This document shows, piece by piece, positions 28,011 through 36,274 of a DNA stretch of 64,000 nucleotides. How positions within the stretch are numbered: the stretch's first letter is position 1; every line of letters begins with the position of its first letter. Source of the DNA: Amniculibacterium aquaticum (GTDB lineage: Bacteria > Bacteroidota > Bacteroidia > Flavobacteriales > Weeksellaceae); assembly GCF_003852705.1 (NCBI RefSeq), contig NZ_REFA01000010.1, positions 23,960 through 87,959 of the forward strand, given 5' to 3'. The notes under the pieces were generated by a model that had not been told where the DNA came from, searched no databases, and saw only the letters and a program-made list of their open reading frames with translations. A program made the position numbers and the translations under genes.

Positions 28011-28024
28011 GTTGAGATCTTCTA

Positions 28025-28312
28025 TCAATTTTTCCAAAAACTCTGAATTTCAGGAGTTCTGTCAAAAACTTTATGTGCAAAAGGACAAGTGGTTTTTATA
28101 GAAATGTCATTTTCCTTGGCGTACTCTACTGCTGCCATTACCAGGACTTTTCCTAAACCTTTTCCTCCAAATTTTGGATCGACTTCGGTATGGTCTATGT
28201 CGATATTTCCTTCCGCATCGATGTTGAATTCTATATGCCCTGCATTTTCAGCATCATAAAAAAGAGTAATTGTTCCTTTGTTTCCTTGGATGTTTATTTT
28301 TGTTTCGGTCAT
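28025..28312 (-). CDS. Small GNAT-like N-acetyltransferase domain protein (Acetyltransf_CG/YidJ type)
   Basis: 95 residues with IDIDHTEVDPKFGGKGLGKVLVMAAVEYAKEN, the short GNAT variant that binds acetyl-CoA through the GxGLG loop, then ISIKTTCPFAHKVFDRTPE. This minimal family lacks the N-terminal GNAT helices; substrates are unknown. First gene of a two-gene leftward unit. Confidence 0.9.
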   Translation of the reverse strand: MTETKINIQGNKGTITLFYDAENAGHIEFNIDAEGNIDIDHTEVDPKFGGKGLGKVLVMAAVEYAKENDISIKTTCPFAHKVFDRTPEIQSFWKN

Positions 28313-28346
28313 GATGTATAAATTAAAAATCTAAATGTAAAAAAAA

Positions 28347-28368
28347 AATCCGGAGTTTTCTCCGGATT
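28347..28368 (-). terminator. Terminator of the minus-strand gene ending at 28372
   Basis: Stem AATCCGGAG with CTCCGGATT, loop TTTT; read leftward it runs into eight T. Confidence 0.92.
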
Positions 28369-28371
28369 CTG

Positions 28372-29181
28372 TTATTTCTTCTTTTTCTTTTTATCGACAC
28401 TTTCCCAAGCACCACCGGCTTCTTTGTATTTTACCAATTCAAATTTTTTGAAATCCTCGGTTCTGTACTGTATGTTCTCATTTCCTTCTTGGAAAGGAGT
28501 GATGTAAAAATAATCAGCATCTTTTTTATCGCCTTTGTTTCCTTTCTTAACTTCTGGTGCGAAGCTGGAAAATTTATAATTTGGCAAAATTTCTTCTAGC
28601 GATTTGTAGAATTTTTTATCCTCAGTTGGCGGAACTGTACTCATAATTCTGAACTTGTCCTCATCAACCCAAAGGAAGTATGATTTTTCATTCTTAGTTC
28701 TTTTGTCGTATGAAGAGAAGGAGTACAATTGCTTAGGAATGATTTCAGAAATTTTTTCTGGATTTACTTCTGTGAAATACAATTTTCTGCTTGGATCAAC
28801 AAAAGAGATAACATTGTCCATCACCAAAGGATTTTTGTAGTCTTTCTTTTTAAAGAATTGATCCAAAGCTTGCTCGGCATTGTTTCTTAATGTTTGCTCG
28901 TCTTTTTCCAATTTTTTAGTCACATTTGCAGGATAAATTTCCTTAACAAACTGAAACAAAACATTGGATTTTATTTTTGCCAAATGCGGATAAGCCTTTA
29001 GTTCTTCCGCTTTTACCAGCCAAAAGTACTGTTGAAAATAATCGTCTTTATCTTTTTCCTTGATCGTTCTGTAGGAGACTGCCAATTTTTTAGAAGTATT
29101 TATATCTTCAAACTTATTGGATTGCCCAAATAGAACTCCAACCGTAAAAGTTGCTAAAAGAAGTAGAGTATTTCTTTTCAT
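28372..29181 (-). CDS. Exported protein of unknown function
   Basis: I do not recognise the family. The start at 29181 (MKRNTLLLLATFTVGVLFGQ) gives a clean signal peptide; an upstream in-frame ATG would add eleven residues. The mature part is mixed alpha/beta with many lysines and ends in a run of charged residues (VDKKKKKK). It contains no paired cysteines. It is a single gene with its own terminator. Confidence 0.75.
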   Translation of the reverse strand: MKRNTLLLLATFTVGVLFGQSNKFEDINTSKKLAVSYRTIKEKDKDDYFQQYFWLVKAEELKAYPHLAKIKSNVLFQFVKEIYPANVTKKLEKDEQTLRNNAEQALDQFFKKKDYKNPLVMDNVISFVDPSRKLYFTEVNPEKISEIIPKQLYSFSSYDKRTKNEKSYFLWVDEDKFRIMSTVPPTEDKKFYKSLEEILPNYKFSSFAPEVKKGNKGDKKDADYFYITPFQEGNENIQYRTEDFKKFELVKYKEAGGAWESVDKKKKKK

Positions 29182-29308
29182 ATTAATTTTAATTATTTTT
29201 TTAAAGGAGCTCAAATATAAATATTTTTTACAATATATAAGTGTAGTTCTTCTTTTTTTAATGAAATACCAAGAAAATGTATTGAACTCTATAAAAAAAT
29301 CAACGCGA

Positions 29309-30970
29309 TTATTTTTTTACAGTCCCTAAAAGCGTTCCACTTACATTCCACGAACTGAAACTACTGCCTTCGTTTTCACCTTGCGGAATGCTTATTTTGA
29401 TACGATGTTTTCCGGATTTCAAATTCCCAAGCGGGATGAAATTCGGATTGGTCACCGTACCGGGACACCAATTGCTTCGGCTAAGATCTGAGGATGAAAG
29501 CCCATTTTCGAAATTTCCAGACGCCGGATTGTACAATCGATAGCTTCCGCACTCCGAACGCCAAGGAATAAAGGAATGAACCAATTGACCGTCTATATAA
29601 ACTGAATTGACCTTGGGTACGAATTCATCACCATTTCCCCAACCTCCATGTCCGGTGGAAAGGTATCGAAGTGTGGCATTTTCCAAATCTTCTTTCAGGT
29701 CAAAGTCTATTTCCAAACCTTTGTCGTTGTTGAACATGGTGCTGTAGTCTTGTCCGGCCATCTCCATGATGTTCAGCGTGTTGAACAATGGAAGGTTGAA
29801 GTTGTTTTTGAAAACCTCGCCATCGTTTTTATGGATGGTAATTTCCAAATCGATTTGGTGGCCGCCTTTGTCATAATTTCCGATAAAAGCACCTATCCAC
29901 AGCTCTTTTCCAGAAAGTGAAGGACTCAGCTCGCTGATGTCTTGTCTATAATTGGCTTTTTCTTCCCAATTTTTACCTTTTAGTTGGATGTGGTTGAATT
30001 GTTTTACACCAAAAGGAGTGAAAAAGCGCATCAACTCAAGAGCGGGGAGATAATCTTTGGTGATTTCGACACCATAATATTTTTTACCGTTTCCGTTTTC
30101 GTATGCAGGTACGGCCTTAATGCCTTTTTCCAATGCATCCAAAAACGACATCGTTCGATCTTGAGGTACGGCGAAAACCGTCCCCGTTCTGTCATAAGCA
30201 TCTCCTTTGGATTGTTCATTCAGCTGTACAAAAATCTGACTGCCGCTTGCTATTTCCGGGAATTTTATTTTTTTTAGAATGACCGTACCGTTGGCAAATC
30301 GTTTGATGATTTCGTCGGATTTGCTTTCTCCGCTAAAATTAATTGTGGCTTGATCAAAAACGCTAAGGGTTTCGAATTTACTTTTCCACAACAAATCTTT
30401 GTACGAAAGACCGTCGGTGAATTTTGCTTTTTCGGTATTGAAAAGGGTACTGAAATCCATGCTTTTCACCTTTTTCAGCTCAGTAGCTTTGGTGGTTGTA
30501 CTTCCGTTTCGGGTGACTTCCAATACCAAACCCAAGTTTTGTCCCATCAGATTGGGACCGGCAAAAAGGTTCAATTGATTGGTGTACCAAATTTCTATTG
30601 TATTGGAATTGACCGAGGTGATGGCTTTTTTGCACACATAACCCAAGATTTTTTTGGTCTCGTCTTTTAGTTGGTAGGTGTAGCTTTTCAAGGCTTTGTC
30701 CGTTTCGGTTGCTGCAATTTCTTGATGAGCTAAAAAACCAAAGTATATCGTTTTGGATTCTTTACTGATGTTTTTTATAACCTCAAACGGAACTTGCTTT
30801 TCCTTTTTCAAGATGGACTCGGTCAGGATATAATTTTCATTGGGATTGGCAAAAACCACTACCGGATCTTGTGGTCTTGTTTTTCCTTCAAAAGAAGTTT
30901 GGTAGGTGATTTTATAATTTTGAGAAAATCCCAAAATGGAAATGAATAAAAACAAAAGAGCTGTTCTCAT
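29309..30970 (-). CDS. PNGase F-like glycoamidase with N-terminal GLPGLI-like domain
   Basis: 553 residues with a signal peptide (ending LGFSQ). Residues 18-170 resemble a GLPGLI protein: ILGYVCKKA, IEIWYTNQLNLFAGPNLMGQNLGLVLEV. Residues 200-553 match the two jelly-roll domains of peptide-N-glycosidase F. GDAYDR (Asp260) lines up with the catalytic Asp60 region DEWDR, GNGDEF (Glu449) with the Glu206 region, and SECGSYRLYNP plus SNWCPG with the conserved cysteine loops. Expected reaction: release of N-glycans from Asn of extracellular glycoproteins. The N-terminal module may correspond to the bowl-like domain described for PNGase F-II; that equation is inference. Confidence 0.88.
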   Translation of the reverse strand: MRTALLFLFISILGFSQNYKITYQTSFEGKTRPQDPVVVFANPNENYILTESILKKEKQVPFEVIKNISKESKTIYFGFLAHQEIAATETDKALKSYTYQLKDETKKILGYVCKKAITSVNSNTIEIWYTNQLNLFAGPNLMGQNLGLVLEVTRNGSTTTKATELKKVKSMDFSTLFNTEKAKFTDGLSYKDLLWKSKFETLSVFDQATINFSGESKSDEIIKRFANGTVILKKIKFPEIASGSQIFVQLNEQSKGDAYDRTGTVFAVPQDRTMSFLDALEKGIKAVPAYENGNGKKYYGVEITKDYLPALELMRFFTPFGVKQFNHIQLKGKNWEEKANYRQDISELSPSLSGKELWIGAFIGNYDKGGHQIDLEITIHKNDGEVFKNNFNLPLFNTLNIMEMAGQDYSTMFNNDKGLEIDFDLKEDLENATLRYLSTGHGGWGNGDEFVPKVNSVYIDGQLVHSFIPWRSECGSYRLYNPASGNFENGLSSSDLSRSNWCPGTVTNPNFIPLGNLKSGKHRIKISIPQGENEGSSFSSWNVSGTLLGTVKK

Positions 30971-30996
30971 AATGGTTTTTTGGTTTAAATAAATAA

Positions 30997-31020
30997 TCCA
31001 AGGGAACTAAATCCCTTGGA
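30997..31020 (-). terminator. Probable terminator of the RNA methyltransferase gene
   Basis: Perfect nine-base-pair stem TCCAAGGGA/TCCCTTGGA with a six-base loop; the leftward T-tract is interrupted. Confidence 0.7.
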
Positions 31021-31092
31021 AAAATACAGTTTTGTATAACTACGATTATGAATTGAAAGAACGCAATTCGTGATGATTAAAACTCTAATTTC

Positions 31093-32298
31093 TTACGCTT
31101 TTCTTTCAAGCATTGCCATGTAAAAGCCATCGAAACCTTGGCTCGGCAAGACTTTGTTTTCTTTTACAAATTTGAAATCCGGATTGTTGGCCAAAAATAA
31201 TTTTATCTGATTTTCATTTTCGCTCGGTAGGATGGAGCAGGTTGCATAGACCAATTTCCCGCCTTTTTTTACCATTTTAGAATAGTCTTGAAGGATTTGT
31301 TCTTGTTCTTTTTTTATTCGATCGATAAAATCTTGATCGATTTTCCACTTGCTGTCAGGATTTCTTCTTAAAACTCCAAGTCCAGAACATGGAGCATCTA
31401 TTAAAAGTCGGTCGGCTTTTTCGTGCAATCTTTTGATGACTTTATTGTCGGTAATGGCACGGGTTTCTATGTTATGGGCACCGGCTCTTTTGGCCCTTCT
31501 TTTCAGTTCGGTTAGCTTCCAAGCATGGATGTCCAAGGCGATAATTTGTCCTTTGTTTTCCATCATGGCTGCAAGGTGCAGGGTTTTACCACCGGCTCCA
31601 GCACAAGCATCAATTACTCGCATTCCCGGTTGTGCATCAACATATTCGCCAATCATTTGAGATCCGGCATCCTGAACTTCAAAAAATCCTTCTTTGAAAA
31701 TAGAGGTCAAGAAAACATTTTTCTTTTCTTCCAACTGTACAGCATGACTAAAGCCCTGTACTGCAAAGCAATGTACATTTTCTTCTTTCAGCTCTTGGAT
31801 CAGTCCCTTTGTGCTTGTTCTTAGAGAATTGGCTCTTAGGATGGTCGGAGCTTGTACATTCAACGCATCCATTTCTCTTTCCCATTGGCTTCCCAATTCT
31901 TTTTCTAAAGTCTCAACCAACCAATCCGGAATGGAGTATTCAAAAGCTTTTGTAGGGACGGTTCCTTTTTTCAGTTTGTTAAGGATGTCTGCGGTTTTTA
32001 TGCCTTCAAATTCTTCAAATTTTTTAAATTTGGTATTGCTCCACAGCAGATATGCAAGGATCAATTTGTAAACATTGGATGGTTTTACCCCTTCGCCCAT
32101 GTAGTATTCCAATCTTTTTTTCCAACGGATGATGTTGTAGAAGATCTCGGAAACAACGGCTCTGTCTTGGCTTCCCCATTTTTTGTGAGCCTTCAATAAT
32201 CGTTCGATTACTTTGTCGGCATATTTGTTTTTTTCAAAAAAAGTTTCTTGCAGAGAGTCGTGTATTCCTATCAGTAGGTTGCGGTGTATCAGTTCCAT
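31093..32298 (-). CDS. RsmB/NSUN-type rRNA (cytosine-C5) methyltransferase
   Basis: 401 residues. The N-terminal 130 residues are the helical RsmB-type domain (GSQDRAVVSEIFYNIIRWKKRLEYY). The SAM domain shows DACAGAGGKTLHLA, LIDAPCSGLGVLRRNPDSKW with one catalytic Cys, and VYATCSILPSENE with the other. RsmB methylates C967 of 16S rRNA; the exact target cytosine cannot be read from the sequence. Confidence 0.92.
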   Translation of the reverse strand: MELIHRNLLIGIHDSLQETFFEKNKYADKVIERLLKAHKKWGSQDRAVVSEIFYNIIRWKKRLEYYMGEGVKPSNVYKLILAYLLWSNTKFKKFEEFEGIKTADILNKLKKGTVPTKAFEYSIPDWLVETLEKELGSQWEREMDALNVQAPTILRANSLRTSTKGLIQELKEENVHCFAVQGFSHAVQLEEKKNVFLTSIFKEGFFEVQDAGSQMIGEYVDAQPGMRVIDACAGAGGKTLHLAAMMENKGQIIALDIHAWKLTELKRRAKRAGAHNIETRAITDNKVIKRLHEKADRLLIDAPCSGLGVLRRNPDSKWKIDQDFIDRIKKEQEQILQDYSKMVKKGGKLVYATCSILPSENENQIKLFLANNPDFKFVKENKVLPSQGFDGFYMAMLERKA

Positions 32299-32455
32299 AA
32301 ATTGTAAATATTTTGCAAAAATAAGGTTTTTGAATTTGGAAATTGAAAGTTAATACAAAGGATATGGATTATTTGACTAAATATCTGTTTTATTTCAGGA
32401 TAGACTTGTCGTTTCAAATTGGTATCTTTGCACAGAAAATTGAAAATTAAAGAAC

Positions 32456-32788
32456 ATGAGCGATTTGATGCCTTGCCCAAAATGTGGAAGCGAATTCACC
32501 TACGAACAAGATAATCTGCTGGTTTGCAGCCAGTGTTTTCATGAATTTGATCCCAATGAAGTTGGAAATGAAGATAAAATTTTTGACATCAACGGAAACG
32601 AATTGCAAAATGGCGACTCGGTTGTGGTGATGAAAGATTTGCCTGTAAAAGGAGCACCTAAGCCTGTGAAAGCTGGGACAAAAGTTAAAAATATCCGTCT
32701 AAGACCGGATTCAGACCATAATATCGACTGCAAAATTGATGGTTTCGGAGCCATGGCTCTAAAATCTGAATTTGTTAAGAAAGCTTAA
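32456..32788 (+). CDS. yjdM: YjdM/PhnA family zinc-ribbon protein
   Basis: 110 residues beginning MSDLMPCPKCGSEFTYEQDNLLVCSQCFHEF, a CxxC...CxxC zinc ribbon, then the SH3-like core NGDSVVVMKDLPVKGAPKPVKAGTKVKNIRL typical of YjdM. Despite the old PhnA name it is not a phosphonate-degrading enzyme. It lies 15 bases upstream of hemH. Confidence 0.93.
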   Translation: MSDLMPCPKCGSEFTYEQDNLLVCSQCFHEFDPNEVGNEDKIFDINGNELQNGDSVVVMKDLPVKGAPKPVKAGTKVKNIRLRPDSDHNIDCKIDGFGAMALKSEFVKKA

Positions 32789-32803
32789 TCCGATTTACCT
32801 GAT

Positions 32804-33817
32804 ATGTCTCCGAAAAAAGGAATTTTATTGGTGAATTTGGGTTCGCCAAAATCAACTCGTGTTGAAGATGTCAAAGAATACTTGGACGAATTTTTGATGG
32901 ACGAAAGGGTTATCGACTATCGTTGGCTTTTCCGTGCTTTGTTGGTCAGAGGAATTATTTTGAAAACGAGACCCAAAAAATCGGCTGCAGCTTATGAAAC
33001 GGTCTGGACCAAAGACGGATCGCCACTGATTGTTTTCACTGAAAAAATAAAAGTAAAACTTCAAAAATTGGTCGACTGTCCTGTGGAAATTGGGATGCGA
33101 TATGCCGAACCCAGCATAGAAACGGGAATTAGAAAATTGGTAAACCAAGGGGTAGAAGAGATTGTGTTGTTCCCGTTGTATCCTCAATATGCTATGAGTA
33201 CCACAGAAACGGTGGTGGAAAAGGCAAATGAAGTTAGGGAAAAATATTTTTCGGATGTTAAAATCTCGTTCGTACAGCCGTTTTATAACAAAGAAATCTA
33301 CATCAATTGTTTGGCAGAAAGTATTCGGGAGAAATTACCGGAAAATTATGATGCTTTGCAGTTTTCCTACCACGGTGTTCCGGAGAGGCATCTGTATAAA
33401 ACGGATCCTACCAAAACCTGTCGTATCGACAATTGCTGTCAGCAAGAAAGTCTGCCAGCACATCCGTATTGCTACCGACATCAATGTTTTGAAACCACAA
33501 GATTGGTAACCGAAAAATTGCAAATCCCGAATGAAAAAGTCGTGGTTTCTTTCCAATCTCGTTTAGGAAATGACAAATGGATAGAGCCTTACACTGATGC
33601 TACTTTGCAAAGTTTGCCTAAAAAAGGAGTGAAAAATTTGGCCATTTGTTGTCCGGCATTCGTGTCCGATTGTTTGGAAACTTTGGAAGAGATTTCAGTA
33701 GAAGGTAAAGAAGAATTTCTACATTCAGGAGGCGAAAGTTTCAACTATATCCCATGTCTGAACGATGAGGATCGTTGGATAGAAGTCGTAAAAGAACTTT
33801 GTCTGGAACTGATGTAA
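32804..33817 (+). CDS. hemH: Ferrochelatase
   Basis: 337 residues; it inserts ferrous iron into protoporphyrin IX in the last step of haem synthesis. Motifs: GILLVNLGSPKS at the N-terminus, the active-site FSYHGVPERH with metal-binding His, and SFQSRLGNDKWIEPYT. Between them is a cysteine-rich insertion (TCRIDNCC...YCYRHQC) that flavobacterial ferrochelatases commonly carry in place of the usual short cysteine segment. Terminator follows. Confidence 0.96.
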   Translation: MSPKKGILLVNLGSPKSTRVEDVKEYLDEFLMDERVIDYRWLFRALLVRGIILKTRPKKSAAAYETVWTKDGSPLIVFTEKIKVKLQKLVDCPVEIGMRYAEPSIETGIRKLVNQGVEEIVLFPLYPQYAMSTTETVVEKANEVREKYFSDVKISFVQPFYNKEIYINCLAESIREKLPENYDALQFSYHGVPERHLYKTDPTKTCRIDNCCQQESLPAHPYCYRHQCFETTRLVTEKLQIPNEKVVVSFQSRLGNDKWIEPYTDATLQSLPKKGVKNLAICCPAFVSDCLETLEEISVEGKEEFLHSGGESFNYIPCLNDEDRWIEVVKELCLELM

Positions 33818-33838
33818 TTAAAAACTTTAATAAAAATT

Positions 33839-33864
33839 AAAACGAGCTGAAAAGCTCGTTTTTT
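33839..33864 (+). terminator. Terminator after hemH
   Basis: Stem AACGAGCT/AGCTCGTT with a GAAA tetraloop, then T-run. Confidence 0.92.
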
Positions 33865-33875
33865 GTTGGTTACAG

Positions 33876-33979
33876 AATCCTTCAAGGATTTTAAATCCTT
33901 GAAGGATTGAATTATCGAATCTGCTTTTTTAGAAGTTTTAAATCCTTGAAGGATTGAATTATCGAATTTGTTTTCTTAG
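33876..33979. repeat. Palindromic repeats and 47-base tandem duplication at the 3' end of the T9SS plug gene
   Basis: Three copies of the 15-base palindrome AATCCTTSAAGGATT lie at 33876-33890, 33894-33908 and 33941-33955. The last two are part of a tandem duplication with a 47-base period (33889 and 33936). Each unit contains, on the minus strand, the codons for L-K/R-K-Q-I-R-stop. The inner unit is the true end of the plug gene; the outer is a duplicate of that end. Confidence 0.88.
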
Positions 33980-35167
33980 TTCTCCGTATCCGATTAGGGC
34001 ATCGTAGCTTTTGCCAAAAGGCGTGTAGTATAACAAACCTTGGTACAGGTTTTCCGTTTGCCAGAAATTGCCATTCACTTCACCGTAATTCAGGATTCCG
34101 TTGCTGTCTTTTGTTGCTAAAATATAATTGTAGAATCCTTGTTTCAGATAGATTTTTGCGATGTATTTTTTTGCACTATTGTCGTACTGCATTTGGCTTT
34201 TTTCATCGGCAGTATAGTCGTTGAAAAGACCAAGGACAAAGATTTCTTTATCGGTTTTTTCCGAATCCAATACAAAATGTACCCAAGAGTAATCGGCTTC
34301 GTTATCGGCATTTCTTTCAATTCCCAAATCGCTGCGTCTGAAGTAAAAAGCACCGTTGACATCGGGTTGGTATTGGTAATTGTTCGGGAAAGCCCAAACG
34401 GGATGCAGGTAAGTATAATTTTCTCCATCTTTATTTTCCACACCAGAGACCATGTCGAAAGGTCGGTCTATATTTTTATTGTCAAAATAATAAAACTCGT
34501 TGTTGCCAGGAAACGCCAAATTCATTTGTTGAAATAGCAACTGGCTGCCCATCACCGTACTCGGTTTGAGGTTGTATATTCCCAGATTCCAATTGTTGTT
34601 TTGGATCATATTCAGACTTATAGAATTGACATTAGAAAGCAAAGACTGAGATTTGGATATCGCTTGTACCTCAATTCTTTGGTTCAGGTTGGGATTTCTG
34701 GCATCGGACAATCGAGAAAGATTGATACCCAATTGTGCACCGTCTTCAACAATACAAAATCTTTTGCTGAACAATGGATTTTCTGGACTGTCGGTGTAAA
34801 CGATAATTTCAAAATTTCCTGAAATTTTTGGTTGAATTTTATCGTTGGGGAAAGTCATACGATAGTGGGTGTATTTTTGGAAAGTATTGAAGGAATATTG
34901 TCGGTCATCGATCAATCCGCTAAGGCTGCCCGTAGCAAACTCGGAGAAGAAAAGACCGTCTTCTTTCCAATTTCTATCGTAATGTTTTAGGGTGTATCTG
35001 TAGATTTCGGATGAATTGCTGAGATCGTCAAAATTCAGAATCAATTGATCAGAAAAGCCAATAATAGGCGTTTCGTCATTGGTTTTAGGATTGAAAAGCT
35101 GTACGCTTCTGATGTCCTGAGCTAGACAAAAAAAGGAAAGGAAGAGGGACAGGATGGTAATTTTCAT
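33959..35167 (-). CDS. Type IX secretion system plug protein (DUF5103)
   Basis: 402 residues with a signal peptide (MKITILSLFLSFFCLAQ). The pattern IYRYTLKHYDRNWKEDGLFFSEFATG, FSFNTFQKYTHYRMTFPND and FYFRRSDLGIERNADNEADYSWVHF is that of DUF5103. This family was identified as the plug that seals the SprA translocon of the T9SS when PorV is not bound. It functions with PorX and the sorted cargo encoded elsewhere in this window. The 3' end is involved in a tandem duplication. Confidence 0.9.
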   Translation of the reverse strand: MKITILSLFLSFFCLAQDIRSVQLFNPKTNDETPIIGFSDQLILNFDDLSNSSEIYRYTLKHYDRNWKEDGLFFSEFATGSLSGLIDDRQYSFNTFQKYTHYRMTFPNDKIQPKISGNFEIIVYTDSPENPLFSKRFCIVEDGAQLGINLSRLSDARNPNLNQRIEVQAISKSQSLLSNVNSISLNMIQNNNWNLGIYNLKPSTVMGSQLLFQQMNLAFPGNNEFYYFDNKNIDRPFDMVSGVENKDGENYTYLHPVWAFPNNYQYQPDVNGAFYFRRSDLGIERNADNEADYSWVHFVLDSEKTDKEIFVLGLFNDYTADEKSQMQYDNSAKKYIAKIYLKQGFYNYILATKDSNGILNYGEVNGNFWQTENLYQGLLYYTPFGKSYDALIGYGELRKQIR

Positions 35168-35272
35168 GAATTTTGAAATTTTAAAATGAAAACTCTTTTT
35201 ACAAAAGGTAAATCTATTAAAAAAAGGCGATCAAAACAGAACCGTTTCTATGATTTGCAGAGCGATCAAAAT

Positions 35273-35686
35273 CTATTTTGCTTTGTAGATTAATTTTCTT
35301 TTGTAGTACAAGGTTTTGTCATTGATGTTGTAGGTGTATCGGTTGAATTTGTACAAACCGTTATTGCTTGGGTTTAAAATAAATTGCTTGTTGTTGGGCA
35401 GGAACAATTCTGCTTTTGTTTGGTCGTTGTTGAATAGAATGAATGCGCTGAATACAGCTTCATCTTCTTTTGTTTCAACAGGATCCAATCGTTGCCCTTC
35501 GTTGAAAACTTGAATGCAATTTTTTTTCAATTTACTCCATGTTTGTCCAGCAGCAGGTAGGCAGCCGTGGTTGTCCTTCTCGCCTCCGATGGACTGGATT
35601 TCTTTATTGTTTTGGTGTTGACTGTAGCATAGTGTAAAAGCAAACAATCCCCAGCTTAAGAAAAGTATTTTTGTGGTTTTGTACAT
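35273..35686 (-). CDS. Exported small protein of unknown function
   Basis: 137 residues: signal peptide MYKTTKILFLSWGLFAFTLCYS, then GEKDNHGCLPAAGQTWSKLKKNCIQVF with two cysteines that could form a disulfide, and a beta-rich tail. The CxxAAGxTWSxLKxxC pattern recurs in small exported Bacteroidota proteins without a known role; that recollection is not verified. It is 18 bases downstream of the next gene leftward. Confidence 0.75.
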   Translation of the reverse strand: MYKTTKILFLSWGLFAFTLCYSQHQNNKEIQSIGGEKDNHGCLPAAGQTWSKLKKNCIQVFNEGQRLDPVETKEDEAVFSAFILFNNDQTKAELFLPNNKQFILNPSNNGLYKFNRYTYNINDKTLYYKRKLIYKAK

Positions 35687-35704
35687 AAAAAAGTTGTTAA
35701 AATT

Positions 35705-36268
35705 TTATTGATGTGTTTTTTTTAGATAATTATCGACTTCAGACAATTGATCTGTTCCATAAATTGTGATGAAATGTCCGTTGGGTTTTAAAACAAAATA
35801 GGCTTCGCAACTGCCTTTTTTTGTGAAAATTTTATTGGAAAAATATCCCGAATCCAGAATATACAGAGGGTTTTGTTCGAGAATTTTTTTGAAGAAAGAA
35901 TTCTTGGTATATACAAAAAAGTCTATCGCATTGTTATCATTACAAATACGATTTGAAATTCGGATTCCATTTTTGATGACTCTTATTTTATCCGAATTAT
36001 TAAGTTTTGCAAACGAACAAAAATACGCAGCATGGTTATAATTTATGACGATGGCTTTATCTCTTGGTAGTTTGGTTTTCAACTCAATTTCCAATTCGCC
36101 CATCAAAATAGAATGTTCTTCTGGTTTTAGTTGGCCATAAAAGTATTGTCTGCTTCCTGAGTATGATGGGTCGAAGGGGTCGGTAATCACTTTTTTTTCA
36201 TCAAACTTTAGTTGTGAATAAAGAAAGGTGAAGTTCAGTAAAAAACAAAAAAGAGTCATCTTTTTCAT
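35705..36268 (-). CDS. Exported protein of unknown function
   Basis: 187 residues, signal peptide MKKMTLFCFLLNFTFLYS. Not recognised. It has a mixed alpha/beta pattern and three or four cysteines, including CSFAKLN and NRICNDN. It lies six bases after the antiporter gene and 18 before the next, so the three form a leftward unit. Confidence 0.7.
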   Translation of the reverse strand: MKKMTLFCFLLNFTFLYSQLKFDEKKVITDPFDPSYSGSRQYFYGQLKPEEHSILMGELEIELKTKLPRDKAIVINYNHAAYFCSFAKLNNSDKIRVIKNGIRISNRICNDNNAIDFFVYTKNSFFKKILEQNPLYILDSGYFSNKIFTKKGSCEAYFVLKPNGHFITIYGTDQLSEVDNYLKKTHQ

Positions 36269-36274
36269 AAAAAA

